A stretch of DNA of 27,464 nt from an uncultured Clostridia bacterium (GTDB lineage: Bacteria; Bacillota; Clostridia; Oscillospirales; Oscillospiraceae): assembly GCA_947177115.1 (NCBI GenBank), contig CAMWTG010000003.1:1-27464 (forward strand). Reading direction: 5' to 3'. Numbering within the stretch: position 1 is the stretch's first letter; every line of letters begins with the position of its first letter. A program made the position numbers and the translations under genes. Positions 22,735 to 27,464 of this stretch are shown piece by piece. Under the pieces are notes generated by a model. That model ran no database searches, was not told the DNA's origin, and saw only the letters and a program-made list of their open reading frames with translations.

Positions 22735-24081
22735 TCAAACCTCCTCCTTCTGCAAAAAATGGAGCAGCCAGCACAGCGCCAGCAAATCCGCGCTGCCGCC
22801 GGGAGAGAGATTTTTCTCCACAAATTGCCGGTCCAGCCGCTCCAACTCCTCCCTGCCGGGATAGGGTTCCTCCTGGAGCAGCCGCTCCAGCTCCGCCGCC
22901 GCCTGCCGCTGCGCCTCCATGCCGCCGCGTGCAATGAGATTGGTATCCACCGTATGAACCAGCAGGGCCAGCAGGGCGGCGGAGCCCGCCTCATCAATAC
23001 TCTTTCCCCCGGCCAGACCGGCCTCCAGAATGGGGAGCCCCCAGTCCCTTACGGCGGGAAATCCCGCCTCCGCCTGCCCCCGCACGCCGGTGACGCCATA
23101 CCGCAGATAGAATCTCTGCCCCGCCGTCCGGGCATCGCCAACGGCAAGGCCGGACAGCTCCCGCTCTACCGTGCCCGCGGCCATGGCGGCCGCCTCCGCC
23201 AGAATGCGCTCCGGCTGTCTCCACGCCTCCCGGTCCAGCCGCCCCAGCGCACCGCACAGCAGCCCCATGGAAAAGACCGCCCCTTTGTGGGTGTTCACGC
23301 CCCCGGCAGCTGCCAGCATGGCTCCTTCCGCCAGTTTTCCCGGCCAGCGGAGGGCGGCAAGGGTCTCCGGCGCGGGCCGGCCGGCGGTGTCCTGCCCCGT
23401 CTGCACACACTGCGCAAAATAGGGCCACAGCGCCGCTGCGCTGCGCAGAAAGGTAAACAGATCCATATCCCGGTGGCTGCCGCTGTTGGCGCGGTCCACC
23501 AACCCCGGCTTCGGCGTGACGCATGCCTCGTAGAGAAGCGCCCGGACAGCCAGTCCGGCAGCGGTCTCCCTGTCGTACCGGTCCAGACCGGCCCGCAGCA
23601 GCTGTCCGGTCCTCTCCTGCAGCTCCTCCACAGGATGTGCGCGGCTCCGGGCGCACGCCTTGGCAGGCCCGCCGCAGATCAGGCATTTCCTGGGCACCGG
23701 ACGGTCCAGGCGGCTCCCGTCCGGGGCCAGCACGTCCATATCAAACAGCCGCCCCAGCTCCGTGTCCTCCTCCAGGGCGCAGGCCAGCTCCTTGAGCGCG
23801 CCGGGAGCGGCGTCCGCCACATAAAGGCCCTCACATCCTGCGGCCTGATCCAGCTCTTCCCGGAAAACGCAGGGAATTTCCATTCTCTCCAGCTGCTCCA
23901 AAAGCAGTTTCCGGCCCAGCCGGAACCCCCGGCGAATAAGAGGCCCATTCTTTACCGGTCCGGCGATGTTCATAGTGAAGGAGAGCAGGGGCAGGCGGTA
24001 CCGCTCCAGCAGCTCCCGCTGCCGTTGGGCCCGGCGGTCCCTGGCCTCCAGCATCTCTATCAGCTCTACCGCACGATCCAT
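22735..24081 (-). CDS. citXG: CitX-CitG fusion for citrate lyase prosthetic group synthesis and transfer
   Basis: A 448-residue fusion. The CitX part (about 1-150) has GRLFDMDVLAPDG (110-122) and PRKCLICGGPAKACARSRAH (130-149), the signature of the transferase that loads the phosphoribosyl-dephospho-CoA arm onto the lyase acyl carrier protein. The CitG part (about 160-445) has EACVTPKPGLVDRANSGSH (185-203) and GVNTHKGAVFSMG (261-273), typical of triphosphoribosyl-dephospho-CoA synthase. Such fusions are known in other citrate-fermenting bacteria. AAGGAGG is 7 nt before the ATG, and a promoter lies at 24111-24139. The gene is divergent from a lipoylation operon and co-transcribed with citC. 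No citDEF is seen here, so the carrier it modifies must be encoded elsewhere. Confidence 0.93.
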   Translation of the reverse strand: MDRAVELIEMLEARDRRAQRQRELLERYRLPLLSFTMNIAGPVKNGPLIRRGFRLGRKLLLEQLERMEIPCVFREELDQAAGCEGLYVADAAPGALKELACALEEDTELGRLFDMDVLAPDGSRLDRPVPRKCLICGGPAKACARSRAHPVEELQERTGQLLRAGLDRYDRETAAGLAVRALLYEACVTPKPGLVDRANSGSHRDMDLFTFLRSAAALWPYFAQCVQTGQDTAGRPAPETLAALRWPGKLAEGAMLAAAGGVNTHKGAVFSMGLLCGALGRLDREAWRQPERILAEAAAMAAGTVERELSGLAVGDARTAGQRFYLRYGVTGVRGQAEAGFPAVRDWGLPILEAGLAGGKSIDEAGSAALLALLVHTVDTNLIARGGMEAQRQAAAELERLLQEEPYPGREELERLDRQFVEKNLSPGGSADLLALCWLLHFLQKEEV

Positions 24082-24110
24082 GGTAGATCCTCCTTTGCCG
24101 TCATGAGGCT

Positions 24111-24139
24111 ATCATACAACAGAAACCGCTGGTTGAAAA
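24111..24139 (-). promoter_or_regulatory. Promoter of citXG-citC
   Basis: The minus strand has TTTTCA, a 17-nt spacer and TATGAT, about 30 nt upstream of the citXG start. Confidence 0.65.
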
Positions 24140-24169
24140 GCCCCGCCGTCCGATCGGTCCGCATTTTTT

Positions 24170-24191
24170 CGCCCCGGGCAAATCCGGGGCG
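24170..24191. other. GC-rich inverted repeat between divergent promoters
   Basis: CGCCCCGG (24170-24177) and CCGGGGCG (24184-24191) are perfect 8-bp arms with a 6-nt centre. The element ends 5 bp before the -35 of the lplA1 promoter and about 30 bp upstream of the citXG -35. It could be an operator shared by both directions. A T-run lies on its left side only. Confidence 0.45.
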
Positions 24192-24195
24192 GGTG

Positions 24196-24224
24196 TTGAC
24201 TTTTTGCAGAGCGGACTTTATACT
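24196..24224 (+). promoter_or_regulatory. Sigma-A promoter of the lipoylation operon
   Basis: TTGACT (24196-24201), a 17-nt spacer and TATACT (24219-24224), 27 nt before the lplA1 ATG. Confidence 0.85.
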
Positions 24225-24250
24225 GTCAGATAAAGGGAGGTGCGGTGCGG

Positions 24251-25198
24251 ATGATCTATATGGACAGCCGGTCCACAGACCCATATTACAACCTGGCCTT
24301 CGAGGAATATCTCTTCCGCTCCTTCCCCGGGGAAGACCTGTTCCTGCTGTGGCGGAACAGCCCCTGCATGGTGGTGGGGAGCTATCAGAACATCTGCCGG
24401 GAAACCAGACCCGCACGGCTGCGGCGGCTGGGCATCCCAACGCTGCGGCGGATCTCCGGAGGCGGGGCGGTCTACCACGACTTGGGAAACGTCAATTACT
24501 CCTTCATTACCCGCCAGGAGGGAGGAACGGACTATGACCGGAGCCTCGCTCCCATTCTGGCAGCGCTGAACGCCATAGGCGTTCCGGCGAGGAAACGCCG
24601 GACATGCGACATTGCCATCGGAGAGGAAAAAATTTCCGGCAGCGCCCAGCGCGCGGCCGGAGGCCGACTGCTGCATCATGGGACGCTGCTGTTTGACGCG
24701 GATCTGACGGCACTGGAGGAAATCTCCGTCCGGGGAAAAGGCGAACATGTCCAGACCAAGGGGACCCAATCGGCCATCTGCGCGGTGACCAATATCCGGC
24801 AGCATCTGGAGGAGGACGCAACGGTCGAAGACTTCTGCCGGCAGCTGCTGGACAATATGGTCCCGGACCCCTCGGACCGCCTGGAGCTGACGGCGGCGCA
24901 GGAGGCGGAGGTCCGCCGTCTGGCGGAGGAGAAGTACCGGAGCTGGGAATGGACCTGGGGCCGGACGCCGGCGTTCACCTGCAAGCGGAGCGGGACCTTT
25001 GCCGGAAAATCAATCTTCATCGCCTACCAAGCGAAAAAAGGCATCGTCTCCGATGCACGGATCGAAAGCCACGCCATCAACGGACCGCTGGCGGCGTCCC
25101 TGCTGAACGGAGCGCGGCTGGATCCGGAGGGATTTGCCGCCATCTGCCGGGAGCTGGCCGGGGACCAGGAGGAAGAGCTGTTGGAGCTGCTGCTGTAG
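24251..25198 (+). CDS. lplA: Lipoate--protein ligase A, first copy
   Basis: A 315-residue protein. RRISGGGAVYHDLGN (66-80) is the lipoate/AMP-binding loop, EEKISG (125-130) carries the essential lysine Lys127, and LLHHGTLLFD (140-149) follows. The C-terminal accessory domain (about 235-315) is present as in full-length bacterial LplA. The enzyme adenylates free lipoate and attaches it to a lysine on a lipoyl domain in the cytoplasm. A GTG at 24245 is 4 nt from GGGAGG. The ATG at 24251 has better spacing (10 nt) and aligns with the MIY start of the second copy, so it is chosen. It is the first gene after a strong promoter, followed by a lipoyl-domain protein, lipA and another lplA, which points to a dedicated lipoylation unit. 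Confidence 0.93.
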   Translation: MIYMDSRSTDPYYNLAFEEYLFRSFPGEDLFLLWRNSPCMVVGSYQNICRETRPARLRRLGIPTLRRISGGGAVYHDLGNVNYSFITRQEGGTDYDRSLAPILAALNAIGVPARKRRTCDIAIGEEKISGSAQRAAGGRLLHHGTLLFDADLTALEEISVRGKGEHVQTKGTQSAICAVTNIRQHLEEDATVEDFCRQLLDNMVPDPSDRLELTAAQEAEVRRLAEEKYRSWEWTWGRTPAFTCKRSGTFAGKSIFIAYQAKKGIVSDARIESHAINGPLAASLLNGARLDPEGFAAICRELAGDQEEELLELLL

Positions 25199-25272
25199 CA
25201 AAGAGAATCGCCGCCATCGCACGGCATGAAAGCCGCAGAGCAAGCGCAAGCTTGCGGTAATAAGTTCTTTTG

Positions 25273-25296
25273 ATACTTTTCTTTCAAGAAAAGTAT
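25273..25296. repeat. ATACTTTTCTT inverted repeat, copy 3
   Basis: ATACTTTTCTT (25273-25283) and AAGAAAAGTAT (25286-25296) are perfect 11-bp arms. The preceding AAGTTCTTTTG matches copy 2's flank. It lies between lplA1 and the lipoyl-domain gene, where it may partly terminate or process the operon transcript. Confidence 0.75.
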
Positions 25297-25330
25297 GGAT
25301 ACCAAAATAATTTGATGGGAGAAGCATTTA

Positions 25331-25570
25331 ATGGAGAAGCAACTATCCCTCCCCCGCCTGCGGGAGGAGATGACCAGCGGGATGCTGTGCGCGTGGCTGA
25401 AGGAGGAAGGCGAGCCGGTGGAGGCCGGAGAACCGCTGTATGAGATCGAAACGGACAAGGTCGTCAATCAGATCGAAGCCACAGAGTCCGGAGTATTGAA
25501 AAAGCAGCTGCGGGAGGAAGGCGATGAGATCGCCCCCGGCGAGCCGGTGGCGGTGCTGGAAACGGAGTGA
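25331..25570 (+). CDS. Free-standing lipoyl-domain carrier protein
   Basis: A 79-residue protein that is essentially one lipoyl/biotinyl domain. EIETDKVVNQIEA (38-50) holds the acceptor Lys43 in the ETDKV turn typical of E2 subunits of 2-oxoacid or acetoin dehydrogenases. GVLKKQLREEGDEIAPGEPV completes the hammerhead fold. ETDKV, rather than the MKM motif, argues for lipoate and not biotin. It lacks the peripheral-subunit-binding and acyltransferase domains of an E2 protein and is much shorter than GcvH (about 125 residues). GGGAG lies 9 nt before the ATG. It is followed after 5 nt by lipA and flanked by two lplA genes, so it is probably the substrate of those enzymes. It may be a detached E2 lipoyl arm or a lipoyl-relay scaffold. 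Confidence 0.88.
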   Translation: MEKQLSLPRLREEMTSGMLCAWLKEEGEPVEAGEPLYEIETDKVVNQIEATESGVLKKQLREEGDEIAPGEPVAVLETE

Positions 25571-25575
25571 GGGCG

Positions 25576-26436
25576 ATGGAACGAAAACCGGAATGGCTGA
25601 GGGTGCGGTATAATCAGGAGGCCGTAGAGGAAGTGGCGCGGCTGATGGGAGAACTCAAGCTGAACACGGTGTGCAAGGAGGCCAACTGCCCCAATCTGGG
25701 GGAGTGCTACCGGAAACACACAGCCACCTTCATGATCCTGGGGAGCGAGTGTACGCGGAACTGCCGGTTCTGCAACGTGACGGCAGGCCACCCTCTGCCG
25801 CCGGACCCCGATGAACCGGAAAATGTGGCCGCCGCCGTGAAACGGCTGGGACTGCGGCATGTGGTGCTGACCTGCCCCACCCGGGACGACCTGCCGGACG
25901 GCGGCGCGGGGCAGTTTGCAGCAACACTGGAGGCCATCCGGGCATCGTGCCCGGGAACAACAGTGGAGACGCTGATCTCCGATATGAAACTGGATACAAA
26001 GGCCCTGGACACGGTGATCGCTGCCCGGCCGGAGGTGCTTAACCACAATGTGGAAACGGTGCGGGAGCTGCAAAAGGCCGTCCGCCCTCAGGCGGACTAC
26101 CAGCGGAGCCTGGCCGTCCTGCGCTATTGCAAGGAGAAGGCGCCGGCCATGCTGACCAAGACCGGGTTTATGGTGGGCCTGGGGGAAACGGAGGAACAGA
26201 TCGAGGCGCTGATGGACGATGTGCTGGCCGCAGGGGTGGACATCCTCACCATCGGGCAGTATCTGCAGCCCTCCCCCCAACACTATCCTCTGGCCCGGTA
26301 CGCCACGCCGGAGGACTTCGCCCGGTACAAGGAAAAGGCCCTGTCCAAAGGATTCCGGTATGTGGCCTCCGCGCCGCTGGCGCGGAGCTCTTACAAGGCA
26401 TGGGAAGCATTGGAGGGCGTCCATGATCTACATTGA
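25576..26436 (+). CDS. lipA: Lipoyl synthase
   Basis: A 286-residue radical SAM enzyme. The auxiliary cluster motif CKEANCPNLGEC (C33, C38, C44), the SAM cluster motif CTRNCRFC (C59, C63, C66) and the C-terminal ARSSY (Ser271 region, a ligand of the auxiliary cluster) are all present, so it should be active. It inserts two sulfur atoms into octanoyl groups already attached to a lipoyl-domain lysine. LTCPTRDDLPDGG departs slightly from the common TSVDRDDLxDGG. A GTG at 25567 is possible, but GGAG 8 nt before the ATG at 25576 favours the latter. No octanoyltransferase (lipB/lipM) is visible. An LplA here may supply octanoate from the free acid instead. The end overlaps lplA2 by 14 nt. Confidence 0.96.
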   Translation: MERKPEWLRVRYNQEAVEEVARLMGELKLNTVCKEANCPNLGECYRKHTATFMILGSECTRNCRFCNVTAGHPLPPDPDEPENVAAAVKRLGLRHVVLTCPTRDDLPDGGAGQFAATLEAIRASCPGTTVETLISDMKLDTKALDTVIAARPEVLNHNVETVRELQKAVRPQADYQRSLAVLRYCKEKAPAMLTKTGFMVGLGETEEQIEALMDDVLAAGVDILTIGQYLQPSPQHYPLARYATPEDFARYKEKALSKGFRYVASAPLARSSYKAWEALEGVHDLH

Positions 26437-27403
26437 AACCGGGTCCACAGACGTATGCTACAACTTCGGCCTGGAATACTACTTCACGGTGGAAAAACCC
26501 TTGGACGGCACAGTGTTCCTTTTCTGGCGCACCACGCCCACCCTGATGGTGGGGCGGTACCAGAACGTGTTGGAAGAGGTGGACAAAGCCTATGCCGATG
26601 CCCGGGGTATCCGGATCGTCCGCCGTCTGAGCGGCGGCGGAACCATCTACACCGACCTGGGCGGCTGGCAGTTCACCTTCATCGAGGACGCCCGGGAAGA
26701 AGACATCCAGTTCCAGCGGTATCTGGCCCCCGTCATCGATGCCCTGGGAGAACTGGGGGTGGAAGCCGCTTTCAACGGACGGAACGATCTGACCGTTGCG
26801 GGACGGAAGATCTCCGGCAGCGCCCAGTACCGGCTGGGCGGCCGGGTGGTCCACCACGGGTCCCTGCTGTTTGACACGGACCTGGAGGAGATGGCCGCCG
26901 CCACCACGGTAGACCCCTATAAGATCCAGTCCAAAAGCATCAAGTCCGTCCGGGACCGGGTAACCAATATTGCCGGACATTTGCCCGTCCCTATGGACAC
27001 AGAGGACTTCAAAGCCCGGGTGGTCCGCCATATCCTGGGCCCGGCGGGAACTGTCTACACCGTTACGCCGGAGGATGATGCACGCATCCGGGTCATTGCC
27101 CGGGAAAAGTTCGCCTCCTGGGAAAGCGCCTACGGCCAGGGGCCGGGATTCAACATCCAGCGCACGGGCCGCCTCTCCGGCGGCAGTATCACCTTCCATC
27201 TGGAGGTGAAAAAAGGGCTGATCCGCCAGGCTGCCGTGACCGGAGATTTTTTCTCCACGCTGGACGGGGACGCCATCTGCCGGGCCCTTGCCGGGTGCCG
27301 GTACGAACAGGCGGCGGTCCGTGAGGCCCTGGAGCAGGGCGGCGTAGCGGGAGCCGTCTACCGCGCCTCCGCCGGAGAACTGGCAAAGGTCATTGCGGAC
27401 TGA
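26423..27403 (+). CDS. lplA: Lipoate--protein ligase A homologue, second copy (variant motif)
   Basis: A 326-residue paralogue of the first operon gene. RRLSGGGTIYTDLGG (67-81) replaces the usual 'V-x-HD-x-GN' with 'IYTDLGG', changing the conserved His and Asn. The lysine is kept (GRKISG, Lys129), as is RVVHHGSLLFDTDL (141-154), and the C-terminal accessory domain is present. Retention of the lysine argues for an active ligase. The altered loop suggests a different acyl substrate (for example octanoate) or a different target protein (inference). The ATG at 26423 lies inside the end of lipA, with GGAGG 6 nt upstream, so translation is coupled. The 61 bp beyond the stop hold nothing I can identify, and further operon genes may lie outside the window. 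Confidence 0.9.
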   Translation: MIYIETGSTDVCYNFGLEYYFTVEKPLDGTVFLFWRTTPTLMVGRYQNVLEEVDKAYADARGIRIVRRLSGGGTIYTDLGGWQFTFIEDAREEDIQFQRYLAPVIDALGELGVEAAFNGRNDLTVAGRKISGSAQYRLGGRVVHHGSLLFDTDLEEMAAATTVDPYKIQSKSIKSVRDRVTNIAGHLPVPMDTEDFKARVVRHILGPAGTVYTVTPEDDARIRVIAREKFASWESAYGQGPGFNIQRTGRLSGGSITFHLEVKKGLIRQAAVTGDFFSTLDGDAICRALAGCRYEQAAVREALEQGGVAGAVYRASAGELAKVIAD

Positions 27404-27464
27404 CGGCTGTATAGTCAACACACTCGAAAATCGGTAAAGTTCGGCGGTCAAAATGTGGCGTGGA

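Noticed and set aside
24170..24191. GC hairpin considered as a terminator for citXG-citC or lplA
   Set aside because: The T-run lies on the wrong side for both flanking transcripts, and the element sits upstream of both promoters rather than at a gene end.
19865..24537. Plus-strand ORFs opposite pckG and citXG-citC
   Set aside because: Antisense shadows with no motifs. The 22033-24537 frame also runs through the divergent promoters and into lplA1.
26219..26422. Longer start for the second lplA
   Set aside because: The extension lies wholly inside lipA in another frame. GGAGG and the MIYIE start at 26423 match the first lplA.
1..27464. CRISPR arrays, tRNA or rRNA genes, phage or transposase genes
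   Set aside because: Looked for and not seen: no regularly spaced direct repeats, no tRNA-like cloverleaf noticed by eye, no rRNA sequence and no integrase or transposase motifs.

Overview
The window comes from a high-GC, Gram-positive anaerobe, most likely a gut Oscillospiraceae/Clostridia relative (Flavonifractor, Intestinimonas or Lawsonibacter-like). This is an inference from several features: strong AGGAGG ribosome sites, lipoprotein signal peptides, sigma-A-type promoters with 17-nt spacers, an NfnAB-type transhydrogenase, a GTP-dependent PEP carboxykinase and a GH85 glycan-cleaving lipoprotein. Most genes lie on the minus strand. The long plus-strand ORFs opposite them are antisense shadows.

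Layout. (1) 1-8903, minus: a glycan-foraging locus. It holds a GH85 endo-beta-N-acetylglucosaminidase lipoprotein with its own promoter and terminator, then two tandem paralogous solute-binding lipoproteins, each with a beta-propeller-like N-terminal half, then the start of an ABC sugar permease that runs off the left edge. A nearly identical 22-nt motif lies upstream of both binding-protein genes. (2) 8994-11203, minus: a flotillin gene whose leader contains a convincing yybP-ykoY (Mn2+) riboswitch with an overlapping terminator, and a small DUF378 membrane protein. (3) 11328-12340: a lower-GC stretch with a nitroreductase and repeat elements. (4) 12341-14696, minus: nfnA-nfnB, the electron-bifurcating NADH-dependent ferredoxin:NADP+ oxidoreductase. 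(5) 14724-18125: two divergent regulator operons with opposed promoters and dyad operators, namely a two-HTH regulator with an ABC exporter, and a DUF3796 membrane protein with a small XRE regulator. (6) 18159-21435, minus: pckG, an aldose-1-epimerase-like gene and ogt. (7) 21668-27403: two divergent cofactor operons sharing about 170 bp. Leftward citXG-citC makes and activates the citrate lyase prosthetic group. Rightward lplA1, a free-standing lipoyl domain, lipA and lplA2 form a compact lipoylation module.

The observations most worth following are the Mn2+ riboswitch in front of a flotillin, the self-contained lipoylation operon with its own 79-residue carrier protein, and the GH85/twin propeller-binding-protein locus with its shared upstream motif. 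A small inverted-repeat family built on ATACTTTTCTT occurs three times, each time at or near a gene end.
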